Origin: Microcaldota archaeon
GTDB lineage: Archaea; Micrarchaeota; Micrarchaeia; Anstonellales; Bilamarchaeaceae
Reading direction: 5' to 3'
Assembly (NCBI GenBank): GCA_018304385.1
Contig: JAGVWJ010000006.1
Location: forward strand, 1-41,822
DNA: 41,822 nucleotides
Shown: one piece after another, positions 5,224 through 12,854 of the stretch
Numbering within the stretch: position 1 is the stretch's first letter
Layout: each line of letters opens with the position of its first letter
Notes under the pieces: model-generated
What the model was told of the DNA's origin: nothing
Database searches by the model: none
Seen by the model: the letters and a program-made list of their open reading frames with translations, nothing else
Program-made: the position numbers and the translations under genes

Positions 5224-7578
5224 ATGCGAATTCTTACTGTACATTCAGACTATATAGAAGTTGAACCGCTTACTAAGGCGATAAAAGATGCAGAGGAGCT
5301 TCCAGTCAAGGAGAAGAAGCGATATGAAGAAGTGCTGGTTGTATTCACAGCTGTTGAAGAAGGAGATGAAAAAAATATTCAGGGCACGGTAGAGAGATAT
5401 GTCCAAGAAGTAAAGAGTATTGTAGAACAAGTTAAGGCAAAAAATATCCTGATTTATCCGTATGCACACCTAAGTTCAAACCTTTCAAAGCCAAATATAG
5501 CACAAGAATTTCTGATAAAGGCAGAAAAAGAATTATCAAAAGAACTTACTGTTTCAAGAGCACCTTTTGGCTGGTATAAATCATTTAATATTTCATGCAA
5601 AGGACACCCGCTTTCTGAATTAAGCAGAGCGTTTAGTGTTGAAGATGATAGCAATAATCTTCAAGCCATAATGGAGACGATATCACATCTTGTTTATGAT
5701 ACTGCAAAAAAATTAACCGGGAAAGCGTTTATTAGCATTTCAGAGATTAATGGGAATAAATCTATACTTAATTGGAGAGAATTGGATGGAGAGATAACAC
5801 ATGAATTTCTTAAAAAATTAGAAATAGAAGCAAACAAAAATAGAGAAAAAAATCTAGATGTAAAAGAGCAAGAGATGGATAGAAAAGAAGCACTAAAACT
5901 CTGCGGCGATATTTACGATAGATCACTTCCTAGAGAAGCATCTAAAATTAGAGTTGTGGCAATCGGCGATTTACCTCCGGAACCTTGCAGGCACCCTCAC
6001 GTATCCAATACAAAAGAGGTTAAAGAAAAAATTAAAATTGACGGATTTGAAAAAACAGAGGGTAAATTCAGAATAATGATTCATTTGGGGGAAGAAGAAA
6101 ATGCTAAGGACAAAGACTTGAGTAAAGCATTGAAAGCGGAAAAAACATTGGTGTCTCATTTTTACATAATTGGAACTGATGGAAAACTGAATGAAATAAG
6201 CTATGATAAGGAAAAGAAAAAATTTACTGGTTTTGATTTTTCCAAGCATGAAAATTTGAGAAAACTCGTTGCTTATGAACTGACAAAAGATAGAATAGTG
6301 ACTGAGGAGCCACCACATGTAAGGCTGATGAGAAAATTAGAGTTAGTGGATTATGAAGATGGATCAGATCCAGGAAATCTCAGGTACTACCCAAAAGGAA
6401 GATTCATGAAAGGCTTAATTGAAAGATATGTAACTCAAATCATAAAGGAGAACGGGGGAATGGAGATAGAAACTCCCATAATGTATGATTATGAGCACCC
6501 CTCTTTGAAAAGTTACTTGAATAGATTTCCGGCAAGGCAGTATGCTATCGAAACTCCGAATAAGAAGGTGTTTCTCAGATTTGCTGGGTGCTTTGGTGGC
6601 TTCTTGCTGGCTCACGATGCACATATTTCCTATAAACAACTCCCAGTATGGATATACGAGCTAACAAGATACAGTTTTAGAGTAGAACAGAGAGGGGAAT
6701 TATCTGGGCTGAGAAGACTTAGGGCATTTACTATGCCAGATTGTCATGCATTATGCAGAGATGAAGAACAAGCAAAAGAGCAATTGATAAAAAGATTTGA
6801 CTTAAGCCGGGAATTCCAGAATAAAAGTGGGGTAGGATGTGACAATCTAGAATTTGCAGTAAGAGTAACAAAAAAATTCGTTGATGAAAATGGAGATTTT
6901 GTAAAAGGATTAGTTAAAAGATGGGGAAGACCAGCACTTTTGGAAGTTTGGGATGAGCAGTTCTTCTATTTTGTTTTCAAATATGAGTTTAATTTTGTTG
7001 ACGTGTTAGGGAAAGCTTCTACTTTGACTACCGACCAAATCGATGTTGAGAATGGAAAAAGATATGGAATAGAATATATTGATGAGAAAGGACAGAAGAA
7101 AAACCCGTTAATATTGCATTTATCACCTTCTGGAGCAATTGAACGTATTATATATGCATTGTTAGAGAAAGCTGCAATGGATCAACGACAGGGGAAAATA
7201 CCTATGCTACCTTTATGGCTTTCACCAACACAAGTTAGATTAATGCCTGTGTCGAATGAGAAGCATTTAAAATACTGTGAAGAGCTTGAAAAAAAATTAA
7301 GCAAAGAGAGCATTAGGGTTGATATTGATGATAGACAAGAAGGTATTGGTAAAAAAATCAGAGATGCAGGACAAGAATGGATGCCTTACTCAGTAGTTAT
7401 AGGTGATAAAGAACTGGGCAAGCAAGAAATTAATGTAAGAGATAGAGAGAAAAACGAAGAAATCGAAATGAAAATTGATGATCTAGTAAAACTTATAAAA
7501 GAAAAAACAGAAGGCATGCCATTTGACACTATACCAACTCCTAGAAAATTAAGTAAAAATATTATATTTGTGGGTTGA
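5224..7578 (+). CDS. thrS: Threonyl-tRNA synthetase, archaeal type with extra SAD-like segment
   Basis: ThrRS charges tRNA-Thr. The start MRILTVHSDYIEVEP is the conserved beginning of the archaeal N-terminal editing domain (about residues 1-145, D-aminoacyl-tRNA deacylase fold). The class II core follows: motif 1 region GGMEIETPIMYD (near 413), motif 2 FRVEQRGELSGLRRLRAF (near 486), and motif 3 SPSGAIERI (near 633). Zinc ligands are likely Cys in FAGCFGG, His in PDCHAL and His in ILHLSP. The anticodon domain spans roughly 663-784. At 784 residues it is longer than the roughly 620-650 usual in archaea. The surplus at about 199-285 resembles the second half of AlaX/AlaRS editing domains, with CRHPHVSNT matching their Cys-x-x-x-His zinc motif. 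An upstream TTG six bases earlier is less likely. Confidence 0.95.
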   Translation: MRILTVHSDYIEVEPLTKAIKDAEELPVKEKKRYEEVLVVFTAVEEGDEKNIQGTVERYVQEVKSIVEQVKAKNILIYPYAHLSSNLSKPNIAQEFLIKAEKELSKELTVSRAPFGWYKSFNISCKGHPLSELSRAFSVEDDSNNLQAIMETISHLVYDTAKKLTGKAFISISEINGNKSILNWRELDGEITHEFLKKLEIEANKNREKNLDVKEQEMDRKEALKLCGDIYDRSLPREASKIRVVAIGDLPPEPCRHPHVSNTKEVKEKIKIDGFEKTEGKFRIMIHLGEEENAKDKDLSKALKAEKTLVSHFYIIGTDGKLNEISYDKEKKKFTGFDFSKHENLRKLVAYELTKDRIVTEEPPHVRLMRKLELVDYEDGSDPGNLRYYPKGRFMKGLIERYVTQIIKENGGMEIETPIMYDYEHPSLKSYLNRFPARQYAIETPNKKVFLRFAGCFGGFLLAHDAHISYKQLPVWIYELTRYSFRVEQRGELSGLRRLRAFTMPDCHALCRDEEQAKEQLIKRFDLSREFQNKSGVGCDNLEFAVRVTKKFVDENGDFVKGLVKRWGRPALLEVWDEQFFYFVFKYEFNFVDVLGKASTLTTDQIDVENGKRYGIEYIDEKGQKKNPLILHLSPSGAIERIIYALLEKAAMDQRQGKIPMLPLWLSPTQVRLMPVSNEKHLKYCEELEKKLSKESIRVDIDDRQEGIGKKIRDAGQEWMPYSVVIGDKELGKQEINVRDREKNEEIEMKIDDLVKLIKEKTEGMPFDTIPTPRKLSKNIIFVG

Positions 7579-7584
7579 AGCGCT

Positions 7585-8607
7585 TCATGGAAGATAAATG
7601 AATCTTCTAACTCCAACCATTTTAGTTTTTACTTTTCTTTGTTTTTCTAATTTTGTTATTTGTTCTGAAACTGTTGAAGGTGTTCTTTTTACTAAAGCAG
7701 ACAATTGGCTTACTGTAAGAGACTCCTTTTCTTTCAAAATTTTTATGACTACATTTTCAAAATCTGCTAAAAAATAGTAATTCTTGTAAGATGCTACAAC
7801 TTCTGCCAATAATTTTTTTCTTTTTGGATGTAAGAAACCTATGCTATTCGAGAATCTTACTATATCGTCTCTTCTAGAAATCTGCAAAAAGTAGGTCTTG
7901 TTTTCTCTTGGATCTTTGAAGATTCTGGAGTTGATACCGAATCTTAGTAGACAATACCTGAGATCATCTAAATATTTCGTACTTGCTCCATAAAGTCTAA
8001 TTCTTCTGGTATGGCCTGATGTTGCATTATCTTTTCTTTTTGTCAACTGAACACAACCATCTCCATCAAAAGCCCCACGAAGTGCATAGGCTAACAGACC
8101 TAGATTCGCATTCTTCATCCATTCTGGCATGTAACAAGTAAAAGTTTTGTTACCTGCCTGGATTCCAAAAACTTTAGACATTATTAATGCAAGCGTTCTA
8201 TTGAATATTTCGATTCTGTCATATTCTTTATTTCTTATGTAACTTATACCATAATTGCTAAATAGGGAGATAACTTTCTCTTTTAATAAATTCGTAATAC
8301 TGGTTAACTTTACTCTATCAAAGTTCTTAGATATGTGCCCATCAGTCCTTAGTAATTCTGAAACATAAAACCATTCCTTGTGTATCTCAAAAATAAGCGG
8401 AAGGAGAATAGGTTTTCCATACCTGCTAATATGAAATCCACATATATTTTCTATTGGTATGTTTGGTCTCCTTTTTCTCAATTCAGAAATGGATATCCCT
8501 CTCTTTTGGGTTGGATGTTTTACATAAATCTCATCCTCACCGAAATATTTTCTTATATCAATTTTCATAGTCTTTTCATCTCTTTTTTCCTTTATAATCT
8601 CTTCCAT
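7585..8607 (-). CDS. LAGLIDADG homing endonuclease with C-terminal winged helix
   Basis: A two-motif LAGLIDADG protein of about 340 residues. The first motif is WFYVSELLRTDGHIS and the second YALRGAFDGDGCV; both keep the acidic residue before Gly, so nuclease activity is plausible. The C-terminus (LTVSQLSALVKRTPSTVSEQ) is a MarR-like winged helix, perhaps for target recognition or self-regulation. Start at 8607 because GGAGGTG lies 6 bases upstream; the ATG 15 bases earlier sits inside that site. The gene stands alone, convergent with thrS (6 bases between stops), and is not in frame with a host gene, so it is not an intein. A structured spacer lies upstream. Probably a mobile freestanding or intron-derived element. 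Confidence 0.85.
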   Translation of the reverse strand: MEEIIKEKRDEKTMKIDIRKYFGEDEIYVKHPTQKRGISISELRKRRPNIPIENICGFHISRYGKPILLPLIFEIHKEWFYVSELLRTDGHISKNFDRVKLTSITNLLKEKVISLFSNYGISYIRNKEYDRIEIFNRTLALIMSKVFGIQAGNKTFTCYMPEWMKNANLGLLAYALRGAFDGDGCVQLTKRKDNATSGHTRRIRLYGASTKYLDDLRYCLLRFGINSRIFKDPRENKTYFLQISRRDDIVRFSNSIGFLHPKRKKLLAEVVASYKNYYFLADFENVVIKILKEKESLTVSQLSALVKRTPSTVSEQITKLEKQRKVKTKMVGVRRFIYLP

Positions 8608-8861
8608 ATCCAGCACCTCCATGCCTATGCCGCCTTACTTTTACGTTTTAGGCGAAGCAGAGGCTGGAGGTTGAAGCAACCGAAAGCCAAGAAAGGAGAA
8701 CTTAAGAAAATTAAACATGAAACGAGCCGGAATGTCTTTTATTGGTTTCGGTTGTCAAACCGAACTTGCGAAAGCAAGTTTGACCATTAAATGGCTTTCG
8801 GCGAAGTGAGGAGAGCAAATAAAAAACTTTGTATAAATTATTTAAGTAAAAGGGTGATTAT
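8608..8861. other. Non-coding spacer rich in hairpins
   Basis: No convincing gene in about 250 bases, but several inverted repeats: GGCT..GGTTG/CAACC..AGCC nested at about 8662-8690 with opposed GGA/GAA internal loops (kink-turn-like), TTCGGTT/AACCGAA around 8746-8763, and ACTTGC GAAA GCAAGT just after, a GNRA-capped hairpin. A TATA-like TTGTATAAATTATTTAAG near 8829-8846 would drive the gene at 8862. It may be an RNA gene or intron remnant linked to the homing endonuclease. No known RNA family recognised. Confidence 0.35.
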
Positions 8862-9095
8862 GTGACACAGAGACAAATCGGAAAGGGGCATTATGCGCAT
8901 AAGTTAGGCACAAGAAGGGACGGTTTCACCCATAGACCAAAAAGACCAAACGGTTTCAAAGGAAAGCAAGTTCTTTTAGATGGCGTGCATAATCCTGCTG
9001 CGAGTAGTGGTGTTGGTCCAGTAGAAAGATTTATTTCACTTACTCATGAGCGTGCAAGACGTTTTGATCCATTTCCAACAAGTTGGGGCCCATAA
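8862..9095 (+). CDS. Hypothetical basic 77-aa protein
   Basis: Starts with GTG right after GGGTGAT and about 25 bases downstream of a TATA-like box. The product is rich in Gly, His, Arg and Lys (QIGKGHYAHKLGTRRDGF, then RPKRPNGFKG) and ends FDPFPTSWGP. Composition suggests a small nucleic-acid or ribosome-associated protein, but no motif settles it. It is followed at once by a strong TATA box for the next transcript. Confidence 0.5.
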   Translation: MTQRQIGKGHYAHKLGTRRDGFTHRPKRPNGFKGKQVLLDGVHNPAASSGVGPVERFISLTHERARRFDPFPTSWGP

Positions 9096-9105
9096 TTATA
9101 TAAAT
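9095..9105 (+). promoter_or_regulatory. Strong TATA box before the structured leader
   Basis: ATTATATAAAT at 9095-9105 is a near-consensus archaeal TATA element. Transcription would begin around 9124-9128, where the first stem of the structured leader begins. Confidence 0.55.
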
Positions 9106-9125
9106 CTAGTTTGAAATATTTATCA

Positions 9126-9274
9126 TGATCCTCTAGAAAAGTCCAGTGACCTTCGGTCACTAGCTCCCAAAATGCTAATCGCATTTCAGGATCGGATCAA
9201 TCTATTCACAACCAACGAGATAAATTCTCAGGTTGTGAAGCTGTGAATCGAAAAAACTTATTTGGTTGTGAATA
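9126..9274 (+). promoter_or_regulatory. Structured leader with three-way junction and competing stems
   Basis: GATCCT (9127-9132) pairs with AGGATC (9188-9193) and encloses two hairpins: AGTGACC/GGTCACT (9145-9161) with a UUCG-type loop, and AAATGC/GCATTT (9170-9186). Next, TTCACAACC (9205-9213) can pair with GGTTGTGAA at 9231-9239 (9 bp), or in extended form (9203-9213) with 9264-9274 (11 bp). The two pairings exclude each other and lie on either side of the GTG at 9243. This is the logic of a riboswitch or attenuator, though the ligand is unknown and no known class matches. Confidence 0.45.
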
Positions 9275-11153
9275 TCCAATGCCACCTGGTTCTGATCCTA
9301 ATCCTAATAAAAATACCATTAGAATGGTAACTGCTAATACTGACAATTCTATTCATGCATCTACCAAGGTTGACCTTCGATCATTTCGAAATCGTGATAC
9401 ATTATTAGATGTTACTAAAGCTGGTTTTGGAGCAGATAAAGTCCAAGCGCCTTATATAGAAAGTGAATTCGATGGTGTAAAGACTAGTGGTCACGAGGTT
9501 AAACAAATAGGGGATCTGGTAAAAATTTATGATAAAGAAAGCAATCCTAATGCCGAAAGAGATGGGTTCCAAGCTTATTTTGTTGTAGTATCAAACGGTC
9601 AGACGGAAAAAGCTGGGTTACCATTTGAGGCGCAGGAAGGAAAAAAGGAATTCTTGAATGCAGATAATACTACAGTTGATAAACTTAGAAAAATGATAGA
9701 AGAGCTGCCTGAAAATGCAGAATTGGTTATTGTTTGGAGAAGGGATGTTGATAAAACTAAAGATATAACAGTTGATAGTTCTTCTTTTGCCCCACTAGTA
9801 GTTAACCAAAGTAATTCTGGCTTTGATATTCCGCGTCTTGGAGGAGGTGGGTTTCACCCTGAATTAAACCCAGAACTAGTTTTGGATGATGGATTGTATT
9901 TATTTACAGATAAGGGAGAAGACAGAATAACATTTAGCACAGAAATAGTAAAACCAATAGTTAATCAGGAATATTTATGGTGGGATGCAGGTATTATGCC
10001 TATATTGCAATACCCTACACCAGCGTTGCAAATAGATCCGCAATCAAACCAAGCTCAAAGATTTATATATCTAGATGGAGTTTTAACTTCAACCATTGAA
10101 TATTTCAAACCAGATGATCCAAAACCTCCACCAATCTCTATCCAAATTTGGAGTGCTACTAATAATGATGGTTCAAATAGTCAAAAAATTGGTTTAGCAG
10201 ATAAACAATTGGTACGATCACAACTAAATCATATTGTTGCACAGGAGGAATCCATGATAATGCGTTTACTGATGAATCCAACTGAACGAAAGCTTTGGGG
10301 CAAAATGTATGGTTTACCAGATGATGAAGATGCACGCTCTATAACCCGAGGAGATGAATTTATAAACGTCAGCCGCGTTAGAGAAGACAGTAATTACGAT
10401 TCTCCAAAAGATGATGGCGGTCCAAAGGATGCACCAAAAGGAAGCCCAACTAATCCTAAAAATGGTTTTACTATGAGCGATAATGATATAGAGTTCGAAA
10501 AATCAGATGAGAAAACTCAGCACCCATCTCGTTTAATGTTTACCACGTTATTTGAAAAACAAGATGATGCACAACCAGAAGTGGAAGAAAATAGAGATGA
10601 TCCGGATAAATTTGGCATGAAAGTCGTCATAGGTGATTTAAAACCTAAGAAGAAAAAAACACCTAAAAAAGCCAGAGAAGAAAGCACATTTATTCCGCCC
10701 AAGTTATTAGATACAAATCGAAATAAGAAAGCTAAGAGAAGAGAGGCGGCGGATAAAGAACACCATCGTAAATCCAAAAAATCAATAAGTGATAAACAAA
10801 AATTACCTAACATACTTACCAAGGATGCGAAAACTCCAAAGAAAAAAATAAATAATGCGCAACTAAAAGAAAAATTCAAGTACTCAAATATACCAAGTGC
10901 TAAGAGAGAGCAACTTGATATTACCAAACAATCTAAGAAATCAGAGAAAAAGAAAGTACCAAGAACAGAAAAGCCAAAGGTCGCTAAACGAGATATGATT
11001 GTTTTAGGAGGCAGCCCATTTGCAGCCATACCAAGCTCAAAGCCAGCAACTGCAAAAGCTAAGAAAATTAATAAAGATTATAAACTACTTTGGACGCTAG
11101 GCAAAAATGGGAATAAGTTTAAAAATGCTAAAAGAGAAAGAACAAACAGGTGA
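9243..11153 (+). CDS. Hypothetical 636-aa protein with basic tail
   Basis: No family recognised. Residues 1-300 look globular (RNRDTLLDVTKAGFGADKV, FQAYFVVVSNGQTEKAG), with several beta-rich stretches. Residues about 380-440 are low-complexity and acidic/proline-rich. About 470-636 is highly basic and Lys-rich (PKKKKTPKKAREE, KSEKKKVPR), suited to binding nucleic acid or polyanions. There is no signal peptide or membrane helix. The start is uncertain: GTG at 9243 gives MNRKNLFG, while ATG at 9279 gives MPPGSDPN; neither has a clear ribosome binding site. It follows a structured leader, and its stop lies inside the ribosome binding site of the next gene. Likely lineage-specific. Confidence 0.6.
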   Translation: MNRKNLFGCEYPMPPGSDPNPNKNTIRMVTANTDNSIHASTKVDLRSFRNRDTLLDVTKAGFGADKVQAPYIESEFDGVKTSGHEVKQIGDLVKIYDKESNPNAERDGFQAYFVVVSNGQTEKAGLPFEAQEGKKEFLNADNTTVDKLRKMIEELPENAELVIVWRRDVDKTKDITVDSSSFAPLVVNQSNSGFDIPRLGGGGFHPELNPELVLDDGLYLFTDKGEDRITFSTEIVKPIVNQEYLWWDAGIMPILQYPTPALQIDPQSNQAQRFIYLDGVLTSTIEYFKPDDPKPPPISIQIWSATNNDGSNSQKIGLADKQLVRSQLNHIVAQEESMIMRLLMNPTERKLWGKMYGLPDDEDARSITRGDEFINVSRVREDSNYDSPKDDGGPKDAPKGSPTNPKNGFTMSDNDIEFEKSDEKTQHPSRLMFTTLFEKQDDAQPEVEENRDDPDKFGMKVVIGDLKPKKKKTPKKAREESTFIPPKLLDTNRNKKAKRREAADKEHHRKSKKSISDKQKLPNILTKDAKTPKKKINNAQLKEKFKYSNIPSAKREQLDITKQSKKSEKKKVPRTEKPKVAKRDMIVLGGSPFAAIPSSKPATAKAKKINKDYKLLWTLGKNGNKFKNAKRERTNR

Positions 11154-11159
11154 TTTTTC

Positions 11160-11318
11160 ATGGTAGATAAAAAATGTGCTCAATGTGGGAATACAAAAGG
11201 AAAGTTTGTTGAGAAGAAAGGTGTAGGTAAGGCAAAGGCATTTTTCTGCGATAACGGAAAATGCTTCGGTGACTACAAAAAGAAAGGAGAAGAAAGCGGG
11301 GTTTGCGAGTTTTGTTAG
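11160..11318 (+). CDS. Small zinc-ribbon-like protein, 52 aa
   Basis: AGGTGAT at 11149-11155 precedes the ATG and contains the stop codon of the upstream gene, so translation is probably coupled. The product has CAQCG near the N-terminus, a central CDNGKC, and a C-terminal CEFC, giving three cysteine pairs suited to binding zinc. Many Lys residues between the pairs suggest nucleic-acid or protein binding. Function unknown, but operon position ties it to the 636-aa protein. Confidence 0.6.
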   Translation: MVDKKCAQCGNTKGKFVEKKGVGKAKAFFCDNGKCFGDYKKKGEESGVCEFC

Positions 11319-11320
11319 TC

Positions 11321-11797
11321 ATGGACATTATAGAAATTGTCAGGCTGTTAAACTCACGAGATATATTTAAAGTAAATAAATTTATCGATATTGCAATCAT
11401 TGAATCTTTTAGCCAAGTAAAAACCACAAGTTTTGAAGACCCCAAGAAATATTTTGCATATCTTTTGAAGGTTTCTACAGATCCTCTAGGCATTTTTCTC
11501 ATGTTTTTATATTTCGACAGTTTCCCCCCTACTCACAACCAACCTCTTTCCATAGTTATACCTCTATTTCCTGCTATCTGTGTTTTATTAACTAAATTTT
11601 TCTTTTTCTCTGAAACAAAATCCTTATTTAAAATTCCGTTTATTGCCGCAGCTTTTTCTTCATTTTTTTATGATATGATTTTATTTGCATTTATTTGGTT
11701 TTTTCTAACATCTTCTACCGTCAGTTTGCTAACAATATTTATTGGTCTCGTATCTGTTGCAGTAGCATTAAGACCATACTTAATTGAGCTAATTTAA
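11321..11797 (+). CDS. Integral membrane protein of unknown function
   Basis: The ATG lies 2 bases after the stop of the zinc-ribbon gene. About 60 soluble residues (MDIIEIVRLLNSRDIFKVNKF) are followed by hydrophobic segments around residues 75-95 (IVIPLFPAICVLLTKFFFF), 103-125 (IPFIAAAFSSFFYDMILFAF) and 133-153 (VSLLTIFIGLVSVAVAL), giving three or four membrane helices. No transport or enzyme motif is visible. No clear ribosome binding site, so reinitiation is assumed. It ends 10 bases before the convergent tRNA-Lys gene. Confidence 0.55.
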   Translation: MDIIEIVRLLNSRDIFKVNKFIDIAIIESFSQVKTTSFEDPKKYFAYLLKVSTDPLGIFLMFLYFDSFPPTHNQPLSIVIPLFPAICVLLTKFFFFSETKSLFKIPFIAAAFSSFFYDMILFAFIWFFLTSSTVSLLTIFIGLVSVAVALRPYLIELI

Positions 11798-11807
11798 GAA
11801 ATAAAAA

Positions 11808-11961
11808 CGGGCCCGAGGAGATTTGTTCTTTGATGAAACTTTACTAAAGCGAAAGTTTCAATTGAACTCCTGACACATGGATTAAGAGTCCATCGCTTTT
11901 GGCGCTAATGTTATTATATAATTAGAGGAACATAAGCACTACCAAGCTGAGCTACGGGCCC
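11808..11961 (-). tRNA. tRNA-Lys (CTT) with two non-canonical introns
   Basis: Acceptor strands GGGCCCG (11955-11961) and CGGGCCC (11809-11815) pair fully, with discriminator G at 11808. The anticodon loop CTCTTAA gives CTT (11884-11886) and is not interrupted. Removing 41 bases at 11898-11938 joins GGTAG to AGCG and restores a normal D arm (GCTC/GAGC). Removing 39 bases at 11823-11861 joins TTCAA to AT and restores the T arm AGGAG-TTCAAAT-CTCCT. The spliced product is 74 bases and standard in every arm. Exact cut points can shift by a few bases because of local repeats. The D intron folds as GTGCT-ATGTT/AACAT-AGCGC; the T intron has GAAACTTT/AAAGTTTC. No CCA is encoded. Confidence 0.88.
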
Positions 11962-11989
11962 ACAACTAGTAGATATAGAATGGGTACAG

Positions 11990-12006
11990 AAAGCTATTTA
12001 ATTATA
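11990..12006. promoter_or_regulatory. Shared AT-rich promoter between tRNA-Lys and the gene at 12024
   Basis: The region reads GCTATTTAATTATAATTG. On the plus strand the TATA-like box sits about 25 bases before the ATG at 12024. On the minus strand AATTAAATAG lies about 28-35 bases before the tRNA 5' end. Both genes may use overlapping TATA elements. Confidence 0.4.
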
Positions 12007-12023
12007 ATTGCAATTATCTTCTT

Positions 12024-12854
12024 ATGCGCTTAATGCTGTTATCCCTAATGTTATTCACAATTCTATTCGCGCATGGTGATGAACCAGAAGAGCATGAAGA
12101 ACACGCAGGTGTATGGGAGCGTTTAAATCTTCCAGATCCAATGGATATTGTTTATATTGCTTCTTTAGTATCTGGTTTGGCCGTTGTTATTGCGCTAATG
12201 GCGATACATGGGCTAAGTAATCAAGGTAAAAAGATAATTTTTTTTATAATTGCAGTTCCAGTAGTAGTTGCAACGCTCTATCTAGCAGCAACAACTGTTT
12301 ATCTTAACATGGTATCAGAAACCGGCGGACCAGTACATTGGCATGCTGATTACGAGATGTGGGCATGTGGGCAGCAATACGAACTTGTAGATCCAAAGAA
12401 TTTTGATAACAAAATAGGCAGCCCTGTTTTTCATGAGCATAATGATAATAGGATACATGCAGAAGGTGTGCTATTTCAAAAAAGAGATGCGCGCTTAGGA
12501 AGATTCTTTACTGAAGTTGGCGGTAAGCTTACGAGGAGCGAATTCATCTTGCCAACAGAGGATGGATTAAAGACATGGAAAAATGGTGAGATATGCAATG
12601 GCAAGCCCGCAAAGCTTCAGGTTTTCGTCTATAAAATTGTAAACGCAAATCCATCCCAGAAAACAGGCTTTTTATATAAACAAACTAAACTTGATGATTT
12701 TAGTGATTATGTTTTATCAGAGTATGCAAATGTCCCACCAGGAGATTGCATAATTATTGAGTTTGATCAGGAAAAAGTTAAAACTGATAAGTCATGCTCA
12801 ACATACGAGCTTGCAATAGAAAAAGGAGAGATGAGGGAAGCAGATGGCAGTTGA
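12024..12854 (+). CDS. His-rich membrane protein, CcdA partner
   Basis: The 276-residue product has a cleavable-looking signal (MRLMLLSLMLFTILFAHG) followed by an acidic His cluster (EPEEHEEHAG). Two membrane helices follow, at about 43-65 and 73-95, then a large extracytoplasmic domain with HWHADYEMWACG and HEHNDNRIHAEG. The repeated His and Cys residues suggest metal binding (copper, zinc or iron). The start is leaderless by TATA spacing. It overlaps the CcdA-like gene by 11 bases, so a role in metal-linked thiol/redox chemistry at the membrane is inferred. No named family is certain. Confidence 0.7.
   Translation: MRLMLLSLMLFTILFAHGDEPEEHEEHAGVWERLNLPDPMDIVYIASLVSGLAVVIALMAIHGLSNQGKKIIFFIIAVPVVVATLYLAATTVYLNMVSETGGPVHWHADYEMWACGQQYELVDPKNFDNKIGSPVFHEHNDNRIHAEGVLFQKRDARLGRFFTEVGGKLTRSEFILPTEDGLKTWKNGEICNGKPAKLQVFVYKIVNANPSQKTGFLYKQTKLDDFSDYVLSEYANVPPGDCIIIEFDQEKVKTDKSCSTYELAIEKGEMREADGS

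Noticed and set aside
7585..8607. The homing endonuclease as an intein in thrS
   Set aside because: It is on the opposite strand, has its own start and ribosome binding site, and thrS is complete at its C-terminus.
8380..8790. Plus-strand 136-codon open frame
   Set aside because: Mostly antisense to the homing endonuclease, Phe/Tyr-rich with no recognisable domain; it is a shadow of the AT-rich sequence.
11158..11502. Minus-strand open frame of 114 codons
   Set aside because: It is antisense to the zinc-ribbon and membrane protein genes, which have ribosome binding site, Cys spacing and hydrophobic periodicity in their favour.
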